From Chamaelirium japonicum (taxonomy: Eukaryota > Streptophyta > Magnoliopsida > Liliales > Melanthiaceae), in the NCBI GenBank assembly GCA_947650365.1, contig CANTAL010000197.1:186001-250000 (forward strand): a stretch of 64,000 nt of DNA, in the 5' to 3' direction. The position numbers and the translations under genes are program-made. Below are positions 7,582-21,300 of the stretch, in pieces. The notes below the pieces were generated by a model. That model did no database searches, was not told the origin of the DNA, and saw only the letters and a program-made list of their open reading frames with translations. Positions within the stretch are counted from its first letter, which is position 1. Each line of letters opens with the position of its first letter.

Positions 7582-10500
7582 CGATCCATTCTAATTCATT
7601 CGCACAAATGTATCCATTCTAATTTATTCGTACGATCCATTCTAGTTCATTCGCACGATCTAATCTAATTAATTCACACGATCCATTCTAATTCATTCGT
7701 ACGATCCATTCTAATTCATTTGTACGGTCCATTCTAATTCCTTCGTACGATCTATTCTATGAATGAATTAGAATTAGAATGGATACATTCTATTTCATTC
7801 GTATGATCCATTCTAATTCATTCGCACGAATGTATCCATTCTAATTCATTCGTACGATACATTCGAATTCATTCATACGATCCATTCTAATTCATTCATA
7901 CGATCCATTCTAATTCATTCGCACGAATGTATTCATTCGCATGAATGTATTCATTCGCACAATCTATTCTAATTCATTCGTACGATCCATTCTAATTCAT
8001 TAGCATGATCCACTCTAATTCATTCGTACGATCCATTCTATTTTATTCGTACGATCTATTCTTACTTATTCGTACGATCCATTCTAATTCATTCGCACGA
8101 ATGTATCCATTCTAATTCATTCGTACGATCCATTCTAATTCATTCGCACGATACATTCTAATTCATTCATACGATCCATTCTAATTCATTCGTACGATCC
8201 ATTCTAATTCATTCGCACAATCTATTCTAATTCATTCGTACGATCCATTCTAATTTATTAGCACGATCCATTCTAATTCATTCGTACGATCTATTCTATT
8301 TCATTCGTACGATCCATTCTTTCTCATTCGTACGATCCTTTCTAATTAATTCGCACAAATGTATCCATTCTAATTCATTCGTACGATCCATTCTAATTCA
8401 TTCACACGATCCATTCTAATTCATTCATAGGACCCTTTCTAATTCATTCGTATGATCCATTCTAATTCATTCGCACGATCCATTCTATTTCATTCATACG
8501 ATCCATTCTAATTAATTCATACAATCCATTCTAAATCTTTCACACGAATGTATCCATTCTAATTAATTCGTACGATCCACCCTAATTCCTTCGTATGATC
8601 CATTTTAATTCATTCGCACGAATGTATCCATTCTAATTCATTCGCACGATCCATTCGAATTCATTCATGCGATCCATTCTAATTCATTCATACGATCCAT
8701 TCTAATTCATTCGCACGAATGTATCCATTCTAATTCATTCGTACGATCCATTCTAATTCATTCGCACAATCTATTCTAAGTCATTCGTACGATCCATTCT
8801 AGTTCATTCGCACGATCCATTCTAATTCATTTGCACGATCCATTCTATTTCATTCATACGATCCATTCTAATTAATTCATACAATCCATTCTAATTCTTT
8901 CACACGAATGTATCCATTCTAATTCATTCGTACGATCCACCCTAATTCCTTCGTATGATCCATTCTAATTCATTCGCACGAATGTATCCATTCTAATTCA
9001 TTCGCACGATCCATTCGAATTCATTCATACGATCCATTCTAATTCATTCATACGATCCATTCTAATTCATTCGCACGAATGTATCCATTCTAATTCATTC
9101 GTACGATCCATTCTAATTCATTCGCACAATCTATTCTAAGTCATTCGTACGATCCATTCTAATTCATTCGCACGATCCATTCTAATTCATTCGAACAATC
9201 TATTCTAATTCATTCGTACACTCCATTCTAATTCATTCATACGATCCATTCTAATTCATTCGTATGATCCATTCTAATTCCTTCGCACGATCGATTCTAA
9301 TTCATTCCCATGAATGTATCCATGCTAAAGAATGGATCGTACGAATGAATTAGAATAGATAGTATGAATGGATTATAATGGATCGTGCGAATGAATTAGA
9401 ATGGATCGTGCGAATGAATTAGAATGGATCGTACGAATGAATTAGAATGGATACATTCGTGCGAATGGATTAGAATGGATCGTACGAATGAGTAAGAATG
9501 GATCGTACGAAAGAAATAGAATGGATCATACGAATGAATTAGAATGGATCGAGCTAATGAATTAGAATGGATCGTACGAATGAATTAGAATGGATTATGC
9601 GAATGATGAATGGATCGTGCGAATGAATTAGATTGGATCATGCGAATGAATTAGAATGGATCGTATGAATGAATTAGATTGGATCGTATGAATGAATTAG
9701 AATGGATCGTATGAATGAATTTGAATGGATCGTACGAATGAATTAGAATGAATTAGAATGGATCCCTTCTAATTCCTTCGTACGATCCATTCTAATTCAT
9801 TCCCATGAATGTATCCATTCTAATTTATACGTACGATCCATTCTAATTCATTCATAACGTACGATCCATTCTAATTCCTTCGTACGATCCATTCTATTTT
9901 GTTCGTATGATCCATTCAAATTCCTTCGTACGATCCATTCCAGATCATTCCCATGAATGTATGCATTCTAATTCACACGTACGATCCATTCTAATTCATT
10001 CATACGATCCAATCTAATTCATTCATACGATCCATTCTAATTCATTCGCACGAATGTATCCATTCTAATTCATTTGTAAGATCCAATATAATTCATTCTC
10101 ACAATCTATTCTAATTCATTCGTACGAGCCACTCTAATTCATTAGCACGATCCATTCTAATTCATTCGTACGATCCATTCTATTTCATTCGTACGATACA
10201 TTCTTACTCATTCATACGATCCATTCTAATTCATTCGCACGAATGTATCCATTCTAATTCATTCTTACGATCCATTCTAATTCATTCGCACGATCCATTC
10301 TAATTCATTCGTACGATCCATTCTAATTTATTCATACAATCCATTCTAATTCGTTCGTACGATCCATTCTAATTCATTCGCACGATCCATTCTATTTTCT
10401 TCGTATGACCCATTCTAATTCCTTCATACGATCCATTCTAGTTCATTCCCATGAATGTATCCATTCTAATTCATACGTACGATCCATTCTAATTCCTTCA

Positions 10501-12061
10501 TACGATCCATTCTATTTCATTCATACGATCCATTCTAATTCATTCGCACGAATGTATCCATTCTAATTCATTCGTACGATCCATTCCGATCCAATTTAAT
10601 TCATTCATACGATCCATTCTAATTCATTCGCACGAATGTATCCATTCTAATTCATTCCATTCGTGTGAATGAATTAGAATGGATCATACGAATGAATCGT
10701 GCGAATGAATTAGAATGGATTGTGCGAATGAATTAGAATGAATCGTATGAATAAATCGTGCAAATGAATTAGAATGGATCGTACGAATGAATTAGAATGG
10801 ATCGTACTAATGAATTAGAATGGATTCATTCCCATGGATACATTCGTGCTAATGAATTAGAATGGATCGTATGAATGAATTAGATTGGATCGTATGAATG
10901 AATTAGAATGGATCGTACGTATGAATTAGAATGGATACATTCGTGCAAATGAATTAGAATGGATCATACGAAGGAATTAGGGTGGATCGTACGAATGAAT
11001 TAGAATGGATACATTCGAGCAAAAGAATTAGAATGGTTTGTATGAATGAATTAGAATGGATCGTATGAATGAATTAGAATGGATCGTGCGAATGAATTAG
11101 AATAGAATGGATCCATTATAATTCGTTCGTACCATCCATTCTAATTCCTTCGTATGATCCATTCTAATTCATTCGCACGAATGTATCCATTCTAATTCAT
11201 TCGTACAATCCATTCGAATTCATTCATACGATCCATTCTAATTCATCGTACGATCCATTCTAATTCATTCGCACGATCCATTCTAATTCATTCATACGAT
11301 CCATTCTAATTCATTTATACAATCCATTCTAATTCTTTTGCACGAATGTATCCATTCTAATTCATTCGTACGATCCACCCTAATTCCTTCGTATGATCCA
11401 TTCTAATTCATTCGCACGAATGTATCCATTCAAATTCATTCGTACGATCCATTCGAATTCATTCATACGATCCATTCTAATTCATTCATACGATCCATTC
11501 TAATTCATTCGCACGAATGTGTCCATTCTAATTCATTCGTACGATCCAATCTAATTCATTCGCACGATCCAATCTAATTCATTCGCACGATCCATTCTAA
11601 TTCATTCGTACGATCCATTCTATTTCATTCGTACGATCCATCCTTACTCATTCATACGATCTATTCTAATTCATTCGCACGAATGTATCCTTATTCGCAC
11701 GATCCATTTCTAAATCATTTCATACGATCCATTCTGTTTCTTTCGTACGATCCATTCTTACTTATTCGTACAATCCATTCTAATTCATTCGCATGATCCA
11801 ATCTAATTCATTCGCACGATCCATTCTAATTCATTCGTATGATCCATTCTATTTCAGTCGTACGATCCATTCTTACTCATTCGTACGATCCATTCTAATT
11901 CATTCACACGAATGTATCCATTCTAATTCATTCGTACGATCCATTCATTCGTACGATCCATTCTAATTCATTCGCACGATCCATTCTAATTCATTCATAC
12001 GATCCATTCTAATTCAGTCGCACGATCCATTCTAATTCATTCGTAATTCGTTCGCATGATC
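7582..12061. repeat. 23/28-bp satellite array, segment 1, five orientation blocks
   Basis: Forward means units reading CATTCGTACGATCC; reverse means GGATCGTACGAATG. Blocks: forward about 7582-9325 (with an inverted patch at about 7760-7790), reverse 9326-9762, forward 9763-10658, reverse 10660-11111, forward 11112-12061. The unit is 23 bp; a 28-bp variant has an extra ATGTA after the core, giving CACGAATGTATCC. Units differ by one to three bases. No gene, RNA or non-satellite insert is seen here. Confidence 0.97.
8461..9180 (+). repeat. 360-bp higher-order repeat, two copies
   Basis: 8461-8820 and 8821-9180 are nearly identical at an offset of exactly 360 bp, including private variants such as CTATTCTAAGTCATTCG and GATCCACCCTAATTCC. 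360 bp equals 12 units of 23 bp plus 3 of 28 bp. This is a recent local duplication. Confidence 0.85.
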
Positions 12062-12236
12062 ATTCAGGAGTTTACGTTGTGGCCTCAGACTTTGTAATTG
12101 GTTAAATACAAAGGTGCACCTTTGAATGAATTAGAATGGATCACACAGAGTCTCCCCACGATCAACTAACGTTCAAAGGTGCACATTTGTATTCAACCAA
12201 ATACAAAGTCTGAGGCCGCAACCTAAACACCTGAAT
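12062..12236. repeat. Fold-back (long hairpin) of non-satellite sequence at an orientation switch
   Basis: Left arm 12062-12127 and right arm 12172-12236 are inverted copies about 65 bp long with about six mismatches, both carrying GGCCTCAGACTTTGTA. The 44-bp spacer (12128-12171) includes satellite-like GAATTAGAATGGATCACAC followed by unique sequence. The left arm also holds a 16-bp perfect palindrome, CAAAGGTGCACCTTTG (12109-12124). Satellite runs forward up to the hairpin and reverse after it, and the inverted symmetry continues into both flanks (GCATGATC before, GATCGTGCG after). It may be a MITE-like element or captured unique DNA at a palindrome tip. No family is recognised. Confidence 0.85.
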
Positions 12237-15200
12237 GATCGTGCGAATGAATTACGAATGAATTAGAATAGATTGTGTGAATGAATTAGAATGTATCGTG
12301 CGAATGAATTAGAATGGATCGTACGAATGAATTAGAATGGATCGTGCGAATGAATTAGAATGGATCGTACGAATGAATTAGAATGGATACATTCGTGCGA
12401 ATGAATTATAATGGATCGTACGAATGAGTAAGAATGGATCGTACGAATGAAATAGAATGGATCGTATGAATGAATTAGAATGGATCATGCTAAAGAATTA
12501 GAATGGATCGTACGAATGAATTAGAATAGATCATGCGAATGAATTAGAATGGATCGTACGAATGAATTAGAATGGATACATTCGGGCGAATGAATTAGAA
12601 TGGATCGTATGAATGAATTAAAATGGATCGTATGAATGAATTCGAATGGATCGTACGAATGAATTAGAATGGATCATACGAAGGAATTAGGGTGGATCGT
12701 ACGAATGAATTAGAATGGATACATTCGTGCGAAAGAATTAATATGGATTGTATGAATAAATTAGAATGGATCGTTTGAATGAATAAGAATGGATCGTGCG
12801 AATGAATTAGAATGGATTGTGCTAATGAGTAAGAATGGATCGTACGAATGAAATAGAATGGATCGTACGAATGAATTAGAATGGATCGTGCTAATGAATT
12901 AGAATGGATCGCACGAATCAATTAGAATAGATTGTGCGAATGAATTAGAATGGATCGTGCGAATAAATTAGAATGGATACATTCGTGCGAATGAATTAGA
13001 ATGGTTCGTATGAATGAATTAGAATGGATTGTATGAATGAATTCGAATGGATCGTACGAATGAATTAGAATGGATACATTCGTGCGAATAAATTAGAATG
13101 GATCATACGAAGGAATTAGGGTGGATCGTACGAATGAATTAGAATGGATATATTAGTGCGAAAGAATTAGAATGGATTGTATGAATGAATTAGAATGGAT
13201 CGTATGAATGAATTAGAATGGATCGTGCGAATAAATTAGAATGGATCGTACGAATGAATTAGAATGGATCGTATGAATGAATTAGAATGGATCGTGCGAA
13301 TGAATTAGAATGGATCATACGAATGAATTAGAATGGATACATTCGTGCGAATGAATTAGAATGGATCGTACGAATGAGTAAGAATGGATCGTACGAATGA
13401 AAAATAATGGATTGTATGAATGAATTATAATGGATCGTGCTAATGAATTAGAATGGATCGTACGAATGAATTAGAATAGATTGTGCGAATGAATTAGAAT
13501 GGATCGTACGAATGAATTAGAATGGATACATTCGTGCAAATAAATTAGAATGGATCGTATGAATGAATTAGAATGGATCGTGTGAATGAATTAGAATGGA
13601 TCGTATGAATGAATTAGAATGGATACATTCATGCGAATGAATTAGAATGGATCGTACGAATGAGTAAGAATGAAATAGAATGGATCGTACGAATGAATTT
13701 GAATGGATCGTGCTGATGAAATAGAATGGATCGTATGAATGAATTAGAATAGATTGTGCGAATGAATTAGAATGGATCGTACAAATGAATTAGAATGGAT
13801 ACATTCGTGCGAATGAATTAGAATGGATCGTTTGAATGAATTAGATTGGATCGTATGAATGAATTAGAATGGATCGTACATATGAATTAGAATGGATAAA
13901 TTCATGGGAATGAATTAGAATGGATCGAACGAAGGAATTAGAATGGATCATACGAATGAAATAGAATGGATCGTACAAATGAAATAGAATGGATCGTACG
14001 AAGGAATTAGAAAGGATCGTACGCAGGACTTAGAATGGATCGTACGAATGAATTAGAATGGATACATTCGTGCAATCCATTCTAATTCTTTTGCACGAAT
14101 GAATTAGAATGGATCGTGCGAATGAATTAGAATGGATCGTGCTAATGAATTAGAATGGATAATACGAATGAATTAGAATAGATTGTGCGAATGAATTAGA
14201 ATGGATTGTACGAATGGATTAGAATGGATCGTATGAATGAATTAGAATGGATCGTGCGAATGAATTAGAATGGATCGTACGAATGAATTAGAATGGATAC
14301 ATTCGTGCGAATGAATTAGAATGGATCGTACGAATGAGTAAGAATTGATCGTATGAATGAAATAGAATGGATCGTACGAATGAATTTGAATGGATCGTGT
14401 GAATAAATTAGATTGGATCGTGCGAATGAATTAGAATGGATACATTCGTGCGAATGAATTAGAATGGATCGTATGAATGAATTAGAATGGATCGTATGAA
14501 TGAATTCGAATGGATCGTACGTATGAATTAGAATGGATCGTACGAATGAATTAGAATGGATCGTATGAATGAATTAGAATGGATCGTGCGAACGAATTAG
14601 AATGGATCGTACGAATGAATCAGAATCGATACATTCGTGCAAAAGAATTAGAATGGATTGTATGAATGAATTAGAATGGATCGTACGAATGAATTAGAAT
14701 GGATCGTATGAATGAATTAGAATGGATCGTGCGAATGAATTAGAATGGATCGTACGAATGAATTAGGATAAATACCTTCGGGCAAATGAATTAGAATGGA
14801 TCGTACGAATGAGTAAGAATGGATCGTACGAATGAAATGGAATGGATCGTACGAATGAATTAGAATGGATCGTGCGAATGAATTAGATTGGATCGTGCGA
14901 ATGAATTAGAATGGATCGTACGAATGAGTAAGAATGGATCGTACGAATGAAATAGAATGGATTGCATGAATTAATTAGAATGGATCATACGAATGAAATA
15001 GAATGGAACGTATGAATGAATTAGAATGGATCGTATGAATTGGAATGGATCGTATGAATGAATTAGAATGGATCGTGCTAATAAATTAGAGTGGATCGTA
15101 CAAACGAATTAGAATGGATCGTATGAATGAATTAGAATGGATCGTATGAATGAATTAGAATGGATCGTACGAATGAATTAGAATGGATACATTCGTGCGA

Positions 15201-18200
15201 ATGAATTAGAATGGATCGTACGAAAGAGTAAGAATGGATCATATTAATGAAATAGAATGGATCGTACGAATGAATTAGAATCGATCATGCGAATAAACTA
15301 GATTGGATCATGCGAATGAATTAGAATGGATCGTACGAATGAATTAGAATGGATACATTCGTGTGAATGAATTAGAATGGATCGTACGAATGAAATAGAA
15401 TGGATCGGATGAATGAATTCGAATGGATCGTACGAATGAATTAGAATGGATACATTCGTGCGAATGATTTAGAATGGATCATACGAAGGAATTAGGGTGG
15501 ATCGTACGAATGAATTAGAATGGATACATTCGTGCGAAAGAATTAGAATGGATTATATGAATAAATTAGAATGGATCGTATGAATGAATTAGAATGGATC
15601 GTGCGAATGAATTAGAATGGATCGTACGAATGAATTAAAATGGATACATTCATGCGAATGAATTAGAATAGATCGTACGAATGAGTAAGAATGGATTGTA
15701 TGAATGAAATATAATGGATCGTACGAATGAATTAGAATGGATCGTGCTAATGAATTAGAATGGATCGTACGAATGAATTTGAATAGATTGTGCGAATGAA
15801 TTAGAATGGATCGTACGAATGAATTAGAATGGATCGTATGAATGAATTAGAATGGATCGTGCGAATGAATTAGAATGGATCGTACGAATGAGTAAGAATG
15901 GATCGTACGAATGAAATAGAATGGATCGTACGAATGAATTAGAATGGATTGTGCTAATGAATTAAAATGGATCGTACGAATGAATTAGAATGGATCGTAC
16001 AAATGAATTAGAATGGATCGTATGAATGAATTAGAATGGATCGTGCGAATGAATTAGAATGGATCATCCGATTGAATTAGAATGGATACATTTGTGCGAA
16101 TGAATTAGAATGGATTGTATGAAAGAATTAGAATGGATCGTATGAATGATTAGAATGGATCGTGCGAATGAATTAGAATGGATCGTACGAATGAATTAGA
16201 ATGGATCGTATGAATGAATTAGAATGGATCATTGGAATGAATTAGAATGGATCGTACGAATGAAATAGAATGGATACATTTGTGCGAATGAATTAGAATG
16301 TATCGTACGAATGAGAAAGAATGGATCATATGAATGAAATAGAATGGATCGTACAAATGAATTAGAATGGATCGTGCTAATGAATTAGAATGGATCGTAC
16401 GAATGAATTAGAATAGATTGTGCGAATGAATTAGAATGGATCGTACGAATGAATTAGAATGGATACATTCATGCAAAAGAATTAGAATGGATTGTATGAA
16501 TGAATTAGAATGGATCGTATGAATGAATTAGAATGGATCGTGCGAATGAATTAGAATGGATCATACGAATGAATTAGAATAGATCGTACGATTGAATTAG
16601 AATGGATCGTGCGAATGAATTAGAATGGATCGTACGAATGAATTAGAATGGATACATTCGTGCGAATGAATTAGAATGGATCGTACGATTGAATAAGAAT
16701 GGATCGTACGAATGAATTAGAATGGATCGAATGAATGAATTAGAATGGATCGTACAAATGAATTACAATGAATCGTACAAATGAATTAGAATAGATAGTG
16801 CGAATGAATTAGAATGGATCATACGAATGAATTAGAATGTATACATTCGTGCGAATGAATTAGAATGGATCATATGAATGAATAAGATTGGATCGTATGA
16901 ATGAATTAGAATGGATCGTACGTATGAGTTAGAATGGATACATTCATGGGAATGAATTAGAATGGATTGTACGAAGGAATTAGATTGGATCATACGAATG
17001 AAATAGAATGGATCATTTGAAGGAATTAGAATGGATCGTTTGAAGGAATTAGAATGAATCGTATGACTGAATTAGAAAGGATACATTTGTGCAAAACAAT
17101 TAGAATGGATTGTATGAATGAATTAGAATGGATCGTGCAAATGAATTAGAATGGATCGTGCGAATGAATTAGAATGGTTCGTACGAATGAATTAGAATAG
17201 ATTGCGCGAATGAATTAGAATGGATCGTACGAATGAATTAGAATGGATACATTCGTGCGAATGGATTAGAATGGATCGTATGAATGAATTCGAATGGATC
17301 GTACGAATGAATTAGAATGGATACATTCATGCGAATGAATTAGAATGGATTGTATGAATGAATTAGAATGGATCGTATGAATGAATTAGAATGGATCGTG
17401 CGAATGAATTAGAATGGATCGTACGAATGAATTAGAATGGATCGTACGAATGAATTTGAATGGATACATTCGTGCGAATGAATTAGAATGGATCGTATGA
17501 ATGAATTAGAATAGATTGTGCGAATGAATTAGAATGGATATTAGAATGAATTAGAATGGATCGTACGTATAAATTAGAATGGATTGATTCTAATTCATTC
17601 GTACGATCCATTCTAATTCCTTCGTACGATCCATTCTAAATCCTTCGTACGATCCATTCTAATTCATTTGCACGATCCATTGTAATTCATTCATACAATC
17701 CATTCTAATTCTTTTGCACGAATGTATCTATTCTAATTCATTCGTATGATCCATTCTAATTCCTTCGTACGATCCATTCTAATTCATTCCCATGAATGTA
17801 TCCATTCTAATTCATAGGTACGATCCATTCTAATTCATTCATACGATCCAATGTAATTCATTCATACGATCCATTCTAATTCATTCGCACGAATGTATCC
17901 ATTTTAATTTATTCGTACGATCCATTCTAATTCAATCGCACAATCTATTCTAATTTATTTGTACGATCCATTCTAATTCATTAGCACGATCCATTCTAAT
18001 TCATTCGTACGATCCATTCTATTTCATTCGTACGATTCATTCTTACTCATTCGTACGATCCATTCTAATTCATTCGTACGAATGTATCCATTCTAATTCA
18101 TTCGTACGATCCATTAGTTCGTACGATCCATTCTTACTCATTCGTGCGATCCATTCTAATTCATTCGCACGAATGTATCCATTCTAATTCATTCGTACGA

Positions 18201-18385
18201 TCCATTCTAATTCATTCGCACGATCTATTTTAATTCATTCATACGATCCATTCTAATTCATTTGTACGATCCATTCTAATTCATTAGCATGATCCATTCT
18301 AATTCATTCGAACGATCCATTCTTACTCATTCATACGATCCATTCTAATTCATATGATCCATTCTAATCCATTCTAATTCTTTTG
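12237..18385. repeat. Satellite array, segment 2
   Basis: Reverse from 12237 to about 17587, with one inverted patch at about 14073-14098, then forward about 17588-18385. The reverse part shows a recurring order of variant units: GAGTAAG unit, GAAATAG unit, plain unit, GTGCTAATG unit, plain unit, TAGATTGTGCG unit, plain unit, then a 28-bp unit. No other sequence types are seen. Confidence 0.96.
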
Positions 18386-21300
18386 TACAAATGAATTAGA
18401 ATAGATCATACGAAGGAATTAGGGTGGATCGTAGGAATGAATTAGAATGGATACATTCGTGCGAAAGAATTAGAATGGATTGTGCGAATAAATTAGAATG
18501 GATCGTGTGATTAATTAGAATGGATCGTACGAATGAATTAGAATGGATCATATGAATGAATTCGAATGGATCGTACGAATGAATTAGAATGGATCGTGCT
18601 AATGAATTAGAATGGATCATAAGAATGAAATAGAATGGATCGTACGAATAAATTTGAATGGATCGTGCTAATGAATTAGAATAGATCGTACGAATAAATT
18701 AGAATGAATCATATGAAGGAATTAGGGTGGATCGTACGAATGATTTAGAATGGATACATTCATGCGAAAGAATTAGAATGGATTGTATGAATGAATTAGA
18801 ATGGATCATACAAATGAATTAGAATGGATCGTGCGAATGAATTAGAATGGATCATACGAATGAATTAGAATGGATCATATAAATGAATTAGAATGGATCG
18901 TGCGAATGAATTAGAATGGATACATTCGTGCGAATGAATTAGAATGGATCGTACGAATGAGTAAGAATGGATCGTACGAATGAAATAGAATGGATCGTAC
19001 GAATTAATTAGAATGGATCGTGCTAATGAATTAGAATGGATCGTACGAATGAATAAGAATGGATTGTGGGAATGAATTAGAATGAATCGTACGAATGAAT
19101 TAGAATGGATACATTCGTGCGAATGAATTAGAATAGATTGTATGAATGAATTAGATTGGATCGTATGAATGAATTAGAATGAATACATTCGTGCGAATGA
19201 ATTAGAATGGATCGTACGAATGAGTAAGAATGAAATAGAATGGATCGTACGAATGAATTAGAATGGATCGTGCTGATGAATTAGAATGGATCGTACGACT
19301 GAATTAGAATAGATTGTGCGAATGAATAAGAATGGATCGTACGAATGAATTAGAATGGATACATTCGTGCGAATGAATTAGAATGGATCGTTTGAATGAA
19401 TTAGATTCGATCGTATGAATGAATTAGAATGGATCGTACATATGAATTAGAATGGATACATTCATGGGAATGAATTAGAATGGATCGAACGAAGGAATTA
19501 GAATGGATCATACGAATGAAATAGAATGGATCGTACGAATGAAATAGAATGGATCGTACGAAGGAATTAGAAAGGATCGTACGCAGGACTTAGAATGGAT
19601 CGTACGAATGAATTAGAATGGATACATTCGTGGAATCCATTCTAATTCTTTTGCACGAATGAATTAGAATGGATCGTGCGAATGAATTAGAATGGATCGT
19701 GCTAATGAATTAGAATGGATCATACGAATGAATTCGAATAGATTGTGCGAATGAATTAGAATGGATCGTACGAATGAATTAGAATGGATCGTATGAATGA
19801 ATTAGAATGGATCGTGCGAATAAATTAGAATGGATCGTACGAATGAATTAGAATGGATACATTCGTGCGAATGAATTAGAATGGATCGTACGAATGAGTA
19901 AGAATGGATCATATGAATGAAATAGAATGGATGGTACGAATGAATTTGAATGGATCGTGCGAAAAAATTAGATTGGATCGTGCGAATGAATTAGAATGGA
20001 TCGAACGAATGAATTAGAATGGATACATTCGTGCGAATAAATTAGAATAGACCGTATGAATGAATTAGAATGGATCGTATGAATGAATTCGAATGAATCG
20101 TACGTATGAATTAGAATGGATCGTACGAATGAATTAGAATGGATCGTATGAATGAATTAGAATGGATCGTGCGAACGAATTAGAATGGATCATACGAATG
20201 AATTAGAATGGATACATTCGTGCAAAAGAATTAGAATGGATTGTATGAATGAATTAGAATGGATCGTACGAATGAATTAGAATGGATCGTATGAATAAAT
20301 TAGAATGCATCGTGCGAATGAATTAGAATGGATCGTACGAATGAATTAGGATAGATACCTTCGGGCAAATGAATTAGAATGGATCGTACGAATGAGTAAG
20401 AATGGATCGTACGAATGAAATGGAATGGATCGTACGAATGAATTAGAATGGATCGTGCGAATGAATTAGATTGGATCGTGCGAATGAATTAGAATGGATC
20501 GTACAAATGAGTAAGAATGGATCGTACGAATAAAATAGAATGGATCGTATGAATTAATTAGAATGGATCATACGAATGAAATAGAATGGAACGTATGAAT
20601 GAATTAGAATGGATCGTACGAATTAGAATGGATTGTATTAATGAATTAGAATGGATCGTGCTAATAAATTAGAATGGATCGTACGAATGAATTAGAATGG
20701 ATCGTACGAATGAATTAGAATGGATCGTATGAATCAATTAGAATGGATCGTGCGAATGAATTAGAATGGATCATACGAATGAATTAGAATGGATACATTC
20801 GTGCGAATGAATTATAATGGATTGTATGAATGAATTAGAATGGATCGTGCGAATGAATTAGAATGGATCGTACGAATGAATTAGAATGGATCGTATGAAT
20901 GAATTAGAATGGATCATGCGAATGAATTAGAATGGATCGTACGAATGAATTAGAATGGATACATTTGTGCGAATGAATTAGAATGTATCGTACGAATGAG
21001 TTAGAATGGATCGTATGAATGAAATAGAATGGATCGTACAAATGAATTAGAATGGATCGTGCTAATGAATTAGAATGGATCGTACGAATGAATTAGAATA
21101 GATTGTGCGAATGAATTAGAATGGATCGTACGAATGAATTAGAATGGATTCATTCATGCAAAAGAATTAGAATGGATTGTATGAATGAATTAGAATGGAT
21201 CGTATGAATGAATTAGAATGGATCGTGCGAATGAATTAGAATGGATCGTACGAATGAATTAGAATGGATCATACGATTGAATTAGAATGGATCGTGCGAA

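Noticed and set aside
7205..7582. 125-codon minus-strand ORF in LTR B, also partly open in the solo LTR
   Set aside because: Shared openness follows from the two LTRs being homologous. It has no domain and overlaps LTR regulatory sequence.
7582..12061. CRISPR-like array of short regular repeats
   Set aside because: Units abut with no unique spacers, the length is tens of kilobases, and the surroundings are plant retrotransposons.
12664..12921. ORFs inside the satellite (also about 18396, 25260, 28017, 42345, 44825, 57254, 59291) encoding peptides such as IHSNSFVRSILIHSYDPF
   Set aside because: A 23-bp unit with few stops reads as a 23-residue repeat in all three frames of one strand. There is no start context, domain or codon bias, so these are satellite translations, not genes.
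14065..14100. Short inverted patch as an independent insertion
   Set aside because: It is made only of satellite sequence and recurs at 19620-19657 as part of the macro-repeat; a micro-inversion, not an element.
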